From an uncultured Collinsella sp. (lineage in GTDB: Bacteria > Actinomycetota > Coriobacteriia > Coriobacteriales > Coriobacteriaceae), in assembly GCA_900541665.1 (NCBI GenBank), contig UQKV01000003.1, forward strand, positions 1-64,000: DNA of 64,000 nucleotides. The letters are read 5' to 3'. This document shows, one piece after another, positions 34,999 through 43,400 of this stretch. How positions within the stretch are numbered: the stretch's first letter is position 1; each line of letters begins with the position of its first letter. Below the pieces are notes generated by a model. That model searched no databases, had not been told where the DNA came from, and saw only the letters and a list, made by a program, of their open reading frames with translations. Position numbers and translations under genes: made by a program.

Positions 34999-36777
34999 AT
35001 GGACGAGAAGACCAAGGCACAGATTCAGCAGGAGGCAGCCGACCTGGTTGTCAAGCTGCAGCCGCGTTCCGGCAAGTTTCGCACCATCAGCCCCGAGATG
35101 GACCCGCTGCGTCTGGGCTCTGGCTGGTCCATCGAGGATCTGGACAAGCCGCAGGTCATTATCGAGTCGACGTTCGGCGACTCGCACCCGGGTTCTGCCG
35201 GCCTGTTTGATCTGGTCGAGGAGGTCCGTGCTGGCGTTGCCGAGGCTGGCGGTCACGGTGCTCGTTACTTCTGCACCGACATTTGCGACGGCGAGGCCCA
35301 GGGCCACGACGGCATTAACTACTCGCTGCCCAGTCGCGACATGATCGCCAACATGATCGAGATTCATGCCAAGGCCACCCCGTTCGACGCCGGCGTCTTT
35401 GTCGCCAGCTGCGATAAGGGCCTGCCTGCGAACCTCATGGCCATGGGTCGCATCAACATCCCCTCCATCGTCGTTACCGGCGGCGTCATGGATGCAGGCC
35501 CTGACCTGCTGACCCTGGAGCAGCTCGGCGCGATTTCTGCCCGCTACGAGCGCGGCGAGATCTCTCGCGAGGAGCTTGAGTTTGCCAAGCACAACGCATG
35601 TCCCAGCTGCGGCGCCTGCTCCTTTATGGGCACCGCGTCGACCATGCAGGTTACCGCCGAGGCCCTGGGCCTTATGCTCCCCGGCACGGCCCTGCTGCCC
35701 GCAACCAGCTCCGATCTGCGTGAGTTTGCGCGCGAGGCTGGCCGTCAGTCCGTGTGGCTCTCCGAGCACAACCTGTGCCCCCGCGACATCGTGACCAAGG
35801 AATCCTTCGAGAACCTCATCATGGTCCACGGCGCCATCTCCGGTTCCACCAACTCGCTGCTGCACATTCCCGCGATCGCCCGCGAGTTTGGCATCGAGAT
35901 GTCCGCCGACGATTTCGATCGCCTGCACCGTGGCGCCCACTACCTGCTCAACGTTCGCCCCGCAGGCGAGTGGCCGGCGCAGTTCTTCTACTATGCGGGC
36001 GGCGTGCCGCGCATTATGGAGGAGATCAAGTCGATGCTCCACCTCGACGTTATGACCGTCACCGGCAAGACTCTCGGCGAGAACCTCGAGGACCTCAAGA
36101 ACAACGGTTACTACGAGAAGTGCGGTCGTTACCTTGAGAAGTGGAATCTCAAGCGCGAGGACATCATCCGTCCGTTTGACCAGGCCTTCGGCACCGACGG
36201 TTCCATCGCCATCCTCCACGGCAATCTTGCTCCCGAGGGCGCGGTCGTCAAGCACACCGTCGTTCCGCGCGAGATGTTCCAGGCTACGCTCAAGGCCCGT
36301 CCGTTCGACTGCGAGGAGGACGCCATTCACGCCGTCCTGACGCACGAGGTCAAGCCCGGCGATGCCGTTATCATTCGCTATGAGGGACCCAAGGGTTCCG
36401 GTATGCCCGAGATGTTCTACACCACCGAAGCTATCGCCAGCGACCCCGAGCTGGGCGCGAGCATTGCCCTGATCACTGACGGCCGCTTCTCCGGCGCCTC
36501 CAAGGGCCCGGCTATCGGTCACGTTTCGCCCGAGGCCGCTGTGGGCGGTCCGATTGCCCTGATTGAGGAGGGCGACCTTATCCGAATCAACATCCCCGAG
36601 CGCTCGCTGTCCATCGTGGGCATCGCCGGCAAGGAGATGGAGCCGGCCGAGGTCGACGCCGTCCTGGCCGAGCGCCGAGCCGCTTGGAAGCCCAAGGCTA
36701 ATCGTTACACCTCCGGCACGCTCAAGTTCTTTACCGAGCATGCAGTTTCCGCCATTCAGGGTGGCTACATGGAGTAG
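34999..36777 (+). CDS. IlvD/Edd-family sugar-acid dehydratase
   Basis: 592 aa. The Fe-S dehydratase motifs are present: FGDSHPGSAGLFDL, CTDICDGEAQGHDGINYSLPSR, FVASCDKGLPANLMAMGRINIP and CPSCGACSFMGTASTM, with the late DGRFSGASKGPAIGHVSPEAA. The family holds dihydroxyacid dehydratase (IlvD), 6-phosphogluconate dehydratase and sugar-acid dehydratases. Standing after a GntP permease and a GntR regulator, with no valine-pathway gene near, it is more likely a sugar-acid dehydratase making a 2-keto-3-deoxy acid. GAGGAGAG precedes the ATG at 34999. Confidence 0.82.
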   Translation: MDEKTKAQIQQEAADLVVKLQPRSGKFRTISPEMDPLRLGSGWSIEDLDKPQVIIESTFGDSHPGSAGLFDLVEEVRAGVAEAGGHGARYFCTDICDGEAQGHDGINYSLPSRDMIANMIEIHAKATPFDAGVFVASCDKGLPANLMAMGRINIPSIVVTGGVMDAGPDLLTLEQLGAISARYERGEISREELEFAKHNACPSCGACSFMGTASTMQVTAEALGLMLPGTALLPATSSDLREFAREAGRQSVWLSEHNLCPRDIVTKESFENLIMVHGAISGSTNSLLHIPAIAREFGIEMSADDFDRLHRGAHYLLNVRPAGEWPAQFFYYAGGVPRIMEEIKSMLHLDVMTVTGKTLGENLEDLKNNGYYEKCGRYLEKWNLKREDIIRPFDQAFGTDGSIAILHGNLAPEGAVVKHTVVPREMFQATLKARPFDCEEDAIHAVLTHEVKPGDAVIIRYEGPKGSGMPEMFYTTEAIASDPELGASIALITDGRFSGASKGPAIGHVSPEAAVGGPIALIEEGDLIRINIPERSLSIVGIAGKEMEPAEVDAVLAERRAAWKPKANRYTSGTLKFFTEHAVSAIQGGYME

Positions 36778-36908
36778 CGCACGTACGCATCGAATTTCTC
36801 CTCTCATAGATGTGCGGCACAAAGAGCCCCGAGTTCAGCCACGTCACCGGGGCGCGTTGTTCAGCGCCGCCGGGGCGCTCCACTCAAACGACAAGAGACG
36901 TCTTACGC

Positions 36909-36950
36909 AAGCGCCCGCGTCCGTGGATAAAACCACGGGCGTGGGCGCTT
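36909..36950. terminator. Bidirectional terminator before the ArsC-like gene
   Basis: AAGCGCCCGCGTCCGTGG pairs with CCACGGGCGTGGGCGCTT (wobbles inside) around ATAAAA. It stands between convergent genes. Confidence 0.8.
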
Positions 36951-36969
36951 CACTTTATTCCCAGCCGCT

Positions 36970-37311
36970 TTATTCCCAGCCCTTCCACACGTCAGGCTCG
37001 TAGCCAACGGTTGCCTGGCGGCCGTTGCGAACGATGGGCTCACGAAGAATCTGCTGGTTATCGAGCACCTTTTCGAACTTCTGGTCGGCAGCAAGATACT
37101 GTACGAGCGCAACCGTGTCGGCATCTTTCGCCTTTGGATCGATCACAGCGTCGATCCCGCCGACGGCGCGCGCCACGCTTTCGAGCTCGCCTTTGCTCAT
37201 CCCCTTTTCCTTCAAGTCGATGAACTGGAACTTCACACGACGTTCCTTGAAATAGCGCTGCGCCTTCTTAGTATCGAAGCTTTTCTTCGTGCCGAATATC
37301 TGGATGTTCAT
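36970..37311 (-). CDS. ArsC/Spx-like thioredoxin-fold protein lacking the active Cys
   Basis: 113 aa, ArsC/YffB family by overall pattern (MNIQIFGTKKSFDTKKAQRYFKERRVKFQFIDLKE, KDADTVALVQYL, LREPIVRNG). YffB-type proteins read G-x3-CDT here; this one reads GTKKSFDTKK, so Phe stands where the catalytic Cys should be and there is no other Cys in the chain. It is therefore unlikely to be a reductase and may bind a partner. The stop region is followed by a near-exact 15-base duplication (CTTTATTCCCAGCC twice at 36952-36979). Confidence 0.78.
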   Translation of the reverse strand: MNIQIFGTKKSFDTKKAQRYFKERRVKFQFIDLKEKGMSKGELESVARAVGGIDAVIDPKAKDADTVALVQYLAADQKFEKVLDNQQILREPIVRNGRQATVGYEPDVWKGWE

Positions 37312-37595
37312 ACGTACCGCCTTCGCTCAATTCTCGTCCGTCCATGATACGACAAGGGAGCCGAGCAAAAACAGAGCAGGCGGAGATGGAGGAGGACGGC
37401 GACCGACCGTCGGCAAGAGTCGGCCGGATCGGACTGGCGCCCAGCGCGCGCCGGCGACACGCTCGCAGCTGCACACATAGCCGATGTACAAGCTCGCCGC
37501 GGCGTTCCCTCGCCCCGCGGTGTGGCGATAGAGAAGCACGCCACCCGTCAACGATGGCGCCTCGGTGAGGAAAATCAACGTCTGGGTTACATCCC
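37312..37595. other. Intergenic region, nothing recognised
   Basis: About 280 bases of GC-rich DNA with overlapping short open frames on both strands but no recognisable protein, ribosome site or clear hairpin. Confidence 0.4.
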
Positions 37596-37624
37596 TTGAA
37601 AGGGGCGAAGACGGCTGCTAGAAT
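37596..37624 (+). promoter_or_regulatory. Sigma70-type promoter of the efflux operon
   Basis: TTGAAA (37596-37601), 17 bases, then TAGAAT (37619-37624). The expected start near 37631 is about 200 bases before the MFS gene and only 5 bases before a short ORF. Confidence 0.65.
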
Positions 37625-37635
37625 ACCTCCCCGCT

Positions 37636-37749
37636 ATGAAGGATTTGACCAAAGCATACATCGCAATTCGGCGGCCCCTGGTATACGGGGCCTCTCCTGT
37701 TGTTCCCCAAGTGCGCTCTGAGCAGCCGCTTTCTTCCTGTCGTATCTGA
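37636..37749 (+). CDS. Short leader ORF before the efflux pump
   Basis: 37 codons, ATG to TGA, beginning MKDLTKAYIAIRRPLVYGAS. No ribosome site is seen, but the expected transcript start is about 5 bases upstream, so it could be read leaderless. Codons 13-19 lie in a hairpin (GGCCCC, TGGTATAC, GGGGCC at 37672-37691). The arrangement resembles leader peptides that control drug-resistance genes by ribosome stalling. It may be chance; coding is not proven. Confidence 0.35.
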   Translation: MKDLTKAYIAIRRPLVYGASPVVPQVRSEQPLSSCRI

Positions 37750-37831
37750 TGCACGCATAGCACGTGCATGTTATTTCGCCCGTGGGCCGGCGCGCCTTCG
37801 GCGAAGAATCGAATAGATACGAAGGAAGCTT

Positions 37832-39271
37832 ATGTCTGATAATTGTACGGTCGCGCCCGCCAATGGGCGCATTACCGGTACCCAGATCCGCATCGTCGCG
37901 GTCGTCGTCCTGGGTGCCTTCTTGGCGCTACTGAACCAAACGGTGATGTCGCCTGCGCTGCCGGTCATCATGTCCGATTTCGCCATCGATGCCTCGACTG
38001 CCCAGTGGATCATGTCCATATACCCGCTGGTGAGCGGCATCATGGTCCCCGTTTCGGCGTTCCTTATCGACAAGTTCAGCACCCGCGCGCTATTCTTCGG
38101 GGCGACGCTGGTGTTCGCGCTGGGCACGCTGCTGTGCGCCGCAGCCCCTGATTTCCTGTTCCTCATCATCGGTCGCGTGTTGCAAGCGGCGGGCTCAGGC
38201 GTGCTCATGCCGCTTGTCTCGGTGGTTCCCATGCTGGTGTTCCCCGTCGAGAAACGAGGAACGGCTATGGGCATGGCGGGCATCGTCATGTCGGCGGGTC
38301 CCGCGGTCGGCCCCGTCGTAGGCGGCGCGGTGATCGACACGTACGGCTGGCGCACCATGATCGGCGCCATCGTCCCCCTCGCAATTCTCGTGCTGGTGCT
38401 GGGCGTGTTCATGCTGAAAAACGTGGGCGAGCTGAAGAACCCCAAGCTCGACCTGCCCTCGGTCGTCCTCTCCACCATCGCCTTCGGCGGACTTCTCTAC
38501 GGGTTCTCGAGCGCCTCGTCGATGGGTTGGGGCAACCCCGTGGTGCTCGGCTCGATCGTCGCGGGTGTCGTGTGCTTGGTGCTGTTCGTCGTACGCCAGG
38601 GCAAAATCGAGGACCCGCTGCTTCAACTGGGCACGCTCAAGACGCGCGAGTTCCGCGTGGCCGCCATCATCGTCACGCTCATCAACGCCGCATGCCTGGT
38701 CACCAACACGCTGTTGCCGTTGCTGCTGCAAACCTCGCTTGGCGCTTCGGCCTTCGAAACCGGCATGGCCATGCTTCCCGCCGCGGCGGTGGGCATCATC
38801 ATCAGCCCTATCTCCGGCGTGGTGTTCGACAAGTTCGGTCCGCGTGCCATCTCGATCGTCGGCCTGGCCCTCATGACCGGCGCTCTGTTCCTGCTCTCGC
38901 TTTCGACGGTAAACACGCCCATCTTGGTGGTTGCGCTGTTCTGCATGCTGCAGTCCGCCGGCCAGTCGCTCGCGAACATGCCGGTGAACACATGGGGTGT
39001 CAATGCCTTGAAAAATGACATGATCGCCCACGGCAACGCCATCGCGAACACCGGCCGCCAGGTCGCCGGCGGTTTGTGCACGGCGCTCATCATCACGGTC
39101 ATGACAAGCGTCACCGCGTCGGCCGGCGTCGATGCGAGCATCCAAGTAGCCACCGCCGTGGGCGCGGGCGTCGCTTACAAGGTGTGCGCGGCAATCGGCC
39201 TCGTTTCCCTTATCTGCGCCATATTCAGCGTGCGCACCAAGAAAACCGCACCGAAAACGAAGGAGGCATAA
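37832..39271 (+). CDS. MFS drug efflux transporter, DHA2/EmrB type
   Basis: 479 aa, about 14 membrane helices, DHA2 family. Motif D1-like LNQTVMSPALPVIMSDF near residue 34, motif A-like DKFSTRALFF, and motif C GIVMSAGPAVGPVVGGAVIDTYGWR. It should export drugs or other toxic compounds with protons. GAAGGAAG precedes the ATG. It ends 3 bases before the CBS gene start, so the two form an operon. Codon choice looks unlike that of neighbouring metabolic genes (by eye), consistent with transfer. Confidence 0.88.
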   Translation: MSDNCTVAPANGRITGTQIRIVAVVVLGAFLALLNQTVMSPALPVIMSDFAIDASTAQWIMSIYPLVSGIMVPVSAFLIDKFSTRALFFGATLVFALGTLLCAAAPDFLFLIIGRVLQAAGSGVLMPLVSVVPMLVFPVEKRGTAMGMAGIVMSAGPAVGPVVGGAVIDTYGWRTMIGAIVPLAILVLVLGVFMLKNVGELKNPKLDLPSVVLSTIAFGGLLYGFSSASSMGWGNPVVLGSIVAGVVCLVLFVVRQGKIEDPLLQLGTLKTREFRVAAIIVTLINAACLVTNTLLPLLLQTSLGASAFETGMAMLPAAAVGIIISPISGVVFDKFGPRAISIVGLALMTGALFLLSLSTVNTPILVVALFCMLQSAGQSLANMPVNTWGVNALKNDMIAHGNAIANTGRQVAGGLCTALIITVMTSVTASAGVDASIQVATAVGAGVAYKVCAAIGLVSLICAIFSVRTKKTAPKTKEA

Positions 39272-39274
39272 GCG

Positions 39275-39781
39275 ATGTCCGAGATTCTGTCCGAGCGCAT
39301 CCCGCTCGAGCTCGAGGGGACGCCCGTTTCGAGCATCATGATTGAAGAGCCGTTCACCTGCACGCAGGATTGCACGATTTCCGACGTGGTGCGCATGCTC
39401 GCCGAAAACGAGGTGAGCAGCATGCCCGTAATCGATGAGCGCAACCAGGTGGTCGGGTTCATCTCCGACGGCGATGTCATGGGAGCCATCGCGCAGCATC
39501 GCGCTCACACCATCTTCACGGGCGGCGACGCGTCCATGCTGTACTTCGACGATCAGAGCCTTGAGCAGCGCATCGAAGACCTGAAGGATCGCTGCGTCAT
39601 GGATTTCGCGACGCGCCAGGTAGTGTGTGCCCGTCCCGAGCAGAGCATCGCCCGCGTCGCCGCGCTGCTGGCGAAGAAGAAGTTCAAGAAGCTTCCTGTG
39701 GTTGATGACGAGGGCAAACTCGTGGGGGTCATCCGCCGCTCCGCCATCACCAAATACATCTTCGGCATCCTTTTCCAATAG
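39275..39781 (+). CDS. Protein with two CBS domains
   Basis: 168 aa. Two CBS repeats, about residues 18-75 (VSSIMIEEPFTCTQDCTISDVVRMLAENEVSSMPVIDERNQVVGFISDGDVM) and 106-162 (VMDFATRQVVCARPEQSIARVAALLAKKKFKKLPVVDDEGKLVGVIRRSAIT). CBS pairs bind adenine nucleotides and regulate other proteins. It begins 3 bases after the efflux gene, with GAAGGAGG inside that gene's end, so it might sense energy state for the pump (inferred). Confidence 0.88.
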   Translation: MSEILSERIPLELEGTPVSSIMIEEPFTCTQDCTISDVVRMLAENEVSSMPVIDERNQVVGFISDGDVMGAIAQHRAHTIFTGGDASMLYFDDQSLEQRIEDLKDRCVMDFATRQVVCARPEQSIARVAALLAKKKFKKLPVVDDEGKLVGVIRRSAITKYIFGILFQ

Positions 39782-39955
39782 GGGCAGGTCGCACTTGAGG
39801 CGAACATCTCGAGGCATCGAGCCAGCAACTGGACCAGACAACCTTGACACGCACGCGCTTTCCCTCGATGCTTCGGTAAGGGGAGCTGCGAAAATCGCAG
39901 CACGGGTGATCGGCGCCGCGCCCCCGAAGGCAAAAGCGAACACGGGAGCGATACA

Positions 39956-40264
39956 ATGGGAAAAGTCCTGGACGAAGATTTGGTTTATGAGATTCTCTCC
40001 GTCGTGGCAGAGATTCCGGCGGGATGCGTCGCCTCGTACGGTCAGATAGCGCGCCTCATCGGCAGGGAGAAAAACTCTCGCCTGGTCGGAGCGGTGCTGA
40101 GCGAGGCGGATCGCTACGGCGATTATCCCTGCCACCGCGTCGTCAACCACGCGGGACGCCTCGTGCCAAACTTCCCCGACCAGCGAGCACTACTGACGGA
40201 GGAAGGAGTCGCCTTCCGAGACAACGGCTGCGTCGACATGAAAAAGCACCAGTGGAACGAGTAG
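39956..40264 (+). CDS. MGMT-family DNA alkyltransferase domain protein
   Basis: 102 aa, only the DNA-binding/active-site domain of O6-methylguanine methyltransferase. It keeps the Cys acceptor in DYPCHRVVN and the helix-turn-helix-like VASYGQIARLIG with Arg finger region NSRLVGAVLSEA. Alkyltransferase-like proteins usually have Trp in place of this Cys, so it may be a minimal active transferase. It lacks the N-terminal domain of Ada/Ogt. The start ATG follows GGGAGCG. Confidence 0.82.
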   Translation: MGKVLDEDLVYEILSVVAEIPAGCVASYGQIARLIGREKNSRLVGAVLSEADRYGDYPCHRVVNHAGRLVPNFPDQRALLTEEGVAFRDNGCVDMKKHQWNE

Positions 40265-40486
40265 CCAGGCAGCGTAGCGTCGAAAGGAGCGACGCCACGG
40301 GGAACGACCTGCGCCCCGCCGCCGGACAACCTATGGCAAAGTGACACGTCCCACAAAGAGCGGCGCACCAGTACGAGACACGACCGCGACGTAAAAAGAC
40401 CCTATGATACTCGTAAGCATCTATCTGATTGCCCGCCTCGAGGTACCCAAAGAACGAGAGATGCCGAAACCCCTAGACAAAGAAAA

Positions 40487-40514
40487 AGGTCGGGAGTTTT
40501 TATGCTTCCGACCT
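40487..40514 (-). terminator. Terminator of the former tRNA gene
   Basis: AGGTCGGGAG pairs with CTTCCGACCT. On the minus strand it is followed by TTTTTC, just after the tRNA 3' end at 40524. Confidence 0.75.
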
Positions 40515-40523
40515 GAAGTTTCA

Positions 40524-40568
40524 TGGTCGCGGGGGGCGGATTTGAACCACCGACCTTCGGGTTATGAG
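40524..40568 (-). tRNA. 3' fragment of tRNA-fMet (CAU), integration-site remnant
   Basis: On the minus strand, CTCATAACCCGAAGGTCGG, then a T-arm with GGTTCAAATCC and an acceptor end GCGACCA, match the 3' part of initiator tRNA from the anticodon loop on. The 5' half is missing: sequence past 40568 is unrelated. This is the signature of an att duplication left by an integrative element. No complete copy is in the window. Confidence 0.85.
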
Positions 40569-40597
40569 GTCGCTACGACGTTGTTTCATTCAGACAT

Positions 40598-40696
40598 TTC
40601 GACCCAAATTGAAGTCAATATAACTCCAGGTCATTTGATGTTTTCATAGATTTACGAAAGAAAAGTACGCGGAATAATTCGACCCAAATTCGACCC
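40598..40696. repeat. Direct repeats, probable integrase arm-type sites
   Basis: TTCGACCCAAATT occurs at 40598-40610 and 40678-40690, and TTCGACCC again at 40689-40696. They lie between the tRNA fragment and the integrase remnant, where an attP region would be. Confidence 0.6.
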
Positions 40697-40724
40697 ACAA
40701 CGAGCTTGAAAGCGGTCAGGCGGA

Positions 40725-40776
40725 GCATTACCCTTGGGGTGTGACCCCACGCAGGGCCCACCACCAAGGGTAATGC
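40725..40776. repeat. 13-bp inverted repeat before the integrase remnant
   Basis: GCATTACCCTTGG (40725-40737) and CCAAGGGTAATGC (40764-40776) are exact reverse complements, about 75 bases before the integrase start. Confidence 0.6.
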
Positions 40777-40849
40777 CCACCCGCCCCAGCCCTTTGCGCC
40801 ATTCCGCGCAACCGAGCGCGATTCTCAGGCACTTCAGGCAAGGAACACG

Positions 40850-41727
40850 ATGAACGACCGACCTCTCGTCATAGGCAAAGGAACGAAGCAACGCCGCGAC
40901 AAATACACGTGGCGCTACCGTCACAGCCTCGGCAAGGATCCGGTCACGGGCAAATACCGCTATTCGCCGTGGCAGACCATACATACCACCAAAAGCCGAG
41001 AGGTCGACGCCGCACTCGAAGCCTACAAGGCAGAACTCAACAGCGGCACCTACGTCCAAAAATCGAGGGACACCGTCGGCTCGTACGCAAAAAAGTTCCA
41101 CGACAACCGCGAAGGAACCATCACGCCGCTCGCCTACTCGACATCCTACTCAATCGAGAACCGGACGCGCACATCACATGCGTGATGCTCATGCTCGACA
41201 CCGACATGAGAAGGGCAGAAGCCCTCGGGATGACGTGGTCCGATGTCTCCGTCGAGAACAGAAGCATCCTCATTGAGCAGCAGTTCGCGGCCGATCGAAG
41301 CGTTCGCTCGCCCAAAAGCAAGAAAAGCGTGCGGAGGATCTCGATAAGCGAGACGCTGACGTCGTATCTCGAATTCTGGAAAAAGGAGCAGGCCCGCGAA
41401 ATGGAAGCCTTCGGCCTGGAACAAGTCAAAGGCACTCCGCTCGTCCACTCATTCGAACGAACGAAAGACAGGCATCCCCAAGTCAACTTCATGGACCTGA
41501 ATGGGTTTTCGCGCTGGTTCAGAAACTTCAGCGTCGAGAACGGGTTCGGCAAGTTCGAAGGCGTTCGAACATACCATTATGTGAAGGAAACTGTCGACGG
41601 GGAAACGATTTCGAAGCGTTATGAGCATAAAGAGTGGCTCGAATTGAGGGATTACCTCAGGAAGCATCCCAAGGTTCGCGAGGCGAGGCATATCAGCACA
41701 TATGAGAGCGAGCACCTTCCTTACTGA
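40850..41727 (+). pseudogene. Tyrosine recombinase (integrase) remnant
   Basis: The N-terminal frame (40850-41185) has an arm-binding domain (KQRRDKYTWRYRHSLGKDPVTGKYRYSPWQTIHTTKSREVDAALEAYKAEL) and stops early. The catalytic frame resumes near 41165 in another phase with TDMRRAEALGMTWSDVSV (first catalytic Arg) and continues to 41727. The core-binding domain is deleted between them, and the C-terminus ends after FSRWFRNFSVENGFGKFEG in an unrelated tail without the HxLRH and Tyr motifs. At least one frameshift and two deletions make it inactive. It sits next to the tRNA-fMet fragment. Confidence 0.85.
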
Positions 41728-42204
41728 TATTCGGGCCTATCGAGCCACACCGCTACTGCCGCTACTGCCCGCTACTGCCCGCCAGCTTCCGAACCAGCGG
41801 GCGGTAGCAGCACCCCGAACATCTCGCCGACAGCGCAGAGAGTCGTCGACCTGGCGGCCAAGGCCGACATCGAGGACGTGATGCTGTGCGACCTGCCCGG
41901 CGTCCTGTCCTTCCTAGGGCTGCCACCTGAGACGGAGATGCCGCCGGGCAACAAGGGGAAGACGAAGCTCAAGAAGCTCTACAGGAAGGTGGCGCCGAAC
42001 AAGGCATACCACTCCGGCGAGCGCGCCAAGGATTTGATCTCGCACCTCGACATGGCAGAGATCAGGGCATCGGCGCCCGTCCAAGAATTGGGATGCAGTT
42101 CAATACGAGCTCGGGGCTCTTTTCGTCTAGATTGGGGACGCATGGCCGGACGAAAACAATTTGCGTCTGGTAATAAGCGTACGAAAGCGCAATTTACGTC
42201 TTAA
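41728..42204 (+). pseudogene. Unidentified gene remnant
   Basis: One frame stays open from 41728 to a TAA at 42204. A protein-like stretch runs SPTAQRVVDLAAKADIEDV, then LCDLPGVLSFLGLPPETEM and KLKKLYRKVAPNKAYHSGERAKDLISHLDMAEI. The only in-frame starts are late (GTG 41878) and without a ribosome site, and the tail runs into repeats. It looks like the end of a gene from the integrated element. I do not recognise the family. A short CTGCC-rich tandem lies at 41750-41785. Confidence 0.4.
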
Positions 42205-42274
42205 TTCCGTACGCAAATCAAGACGAAAATCGTTTACGTCTGCTTTAATCCGTACGAAAACGGTTTTCGTCTTG
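42148..42274. repeat. Four degenerate ~30-bp repeats (CGTACGAAAACG type)
   Basis: Units built on (C/A)G(T/G)ACGAAA...TTT(A/G)CGTCT recur at about 42148, 42178, 42220 and 42251. Each is partly self-complementary, for example CGTACGAAAACGGTTTTCGT. They lie just beyond the 3' end of the AAA ATPase gene. Confidence 0.55.
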
Positions 42275-42291
42275 CAGGGCAGTTGCCGTTT

Positions 42292-43383
42292 CTACAGTTC
42301 AACTTCCAGTTCGGCTTTGTGCTCGTAGAGGTAGTCGCGCATGTAGGGGATGGCAAATGAGACCTTGCCGTACGAGGGAGCCTCGATAATCGATTCTCTT
42401 AACAGGCGGCTGCGGACGGAACTCACCTGTTGAGGCGTTTTGTTTAGGGCATCGGCAACCATGCTGGTCGAGCTCGTCTGCCCCAAAGATGCCATGCTCA
42501 GCAGATAAGCGATGCACGTGGGCGGAATGCGCTGTAGCGCGGGCTCAATCACCATGGCGCAGAAGCGTTCGCGTGCCGTTGCAATGCCACGCTCGGCTTC
42601 TTCTTCTCCAATAATCGTTGTATGTGCGCGTCTTGCCAACTGCCATGCGTAGTATCCAACGAGTTGGATCATGAAAGGATAGCCCTGCGTTGCCTCGGCA
42701 AGTTGGCCGGCAATACCTGGCTGCAACTCCATGCCAGACGCTTCAATGGTTTCCTCGAGGGAGTACGACACTTCGGTTACTGCCACAGCCTTCAGGTCAA
42801 AGGGGAGGGCGCGGCGCAAAAACGCAAGTGTCTTTCCGTTGATGATGCTTTCAATCATCGAAGGCAGCCCAGCAAAAACAAAGGCTATATCAAGGTCTTC
42901 GCCGATAACCTGCTGAATCGCAATGGAGAGCGTTCGGACCTCATCGAGCTCTGCGTCTTGAACCTCGTCGAGAGTGATGAGCAGGCCATTTTCATTCTTG
43001 GATATTGTCTGTCTCATGGCGTCGCGTAGCGATGGACCGATTCGCTCAATGTCTATGCTGCCGATGGATATGCCAGCTACGGTGGGCTCAAATCTGGCGT
43101 GTTTGGCCTGGAATTTGGGCTGCAGCTGTTCGAGAATGCGTTGGCAAAGTCCCTCGGTTGCGACCTCTTTTATGACCGTCCAGCCACGGCTTTGCGCCAA
43201 ACGTGAGCACTCGTCAAGGAGGACCGTCTTGCCCGTTCCACGGACGCCGGCTATGCGCATTAGGCGCCCCGGGGCACCAGGCCCGTTGACGAGGCCCTCA
43301 TTGAATTCTTCGAGCACATCTTCGCGGCCGATAATCGTGGGAGGTGTTTTACCTGCTGTGGGCTTAAAAGGGTTTGTTTGCAT
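42292..43383 (-). CDS. AAA-type ATPase of the ORC/Cdc6-like group
   Basis: 363 aa. N-terminal AAA ATPase with Walker A GVRGTGKT (near residue 45) and Walker B LLITLDEVQD, sensor-like AFVFAGLP, then a lid (EATQGYPFMIQLVGYYAWQLA) and a C-terminal winged-helix-like part (LLSMASLGQTSSTSMVADALNKTPQQVSSVRSRLLRESII). I chose the ATG at 43383, since AAAGGTGG sits 5 bases before it and overlaps a GTG 9 bases upstream. Such single ATPases are common but of unknown role; STAND-like signalling or DNA-linked functions are possible. Seven 10-bp repeats stand directly upstream. Confidence 0.8.
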   Translation of the reverse strand: MQTNPFKPTAGKTPPTIIGREDVLEEFNEGLVNGPGAPGRLMRIAGVRGTGKTVLLDECSRLAQSRGWTVIKEVATEGLCQRILEQLQPKFQAKHARFEPTVAGISIGSIDIERIGPSLRDAMRQTISKNENGLLITLDEVQDAELDEVRTLSIAIQQVIGEDLDIAFVFAGLPSMIESIINGKTLAFLRRALPFDLKAVAVTEVSYSLEETIEASGMELQPGIAGQLAEATQGYPFMIQLVGYYAWQLARRAHTTIIGEEEAERGIATARERFCAMVIEPALQRIPPTCIAYLLSMASLGQTSSTSMVADALNKTPQQVSSVRSRLLRESIIEAPSYGKVSFAIPYMRDYLYEHKAELEVEL

Positions 43384-43400
43384 GTGAGCCACCTTTGCTC

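Noticed and set aside
34999..36777. Naming the dehydratase ilvD
   Set aside because: The motifs fit the whole IlvD/Edd family and the neighbours are GntP and GntR, so a sugar-acid role is at least as likely.
40404..40649. 81-codon plus-strand frame
   Set aside because: It runs antisense through the tRNA-fMet fragment and its terminator and has no ribosome site.
40850..41727. Functional integrase by programmed frameshift
   Set aside because: The core-binding domain and the HxLRH and Tyr boxes are missing, so a frameshift alone could not restore activity.
42148..42274. Degenerate repeats taken as a CRISPR array
   Set aside because: Units are diverged and palindromic without unique spacers.
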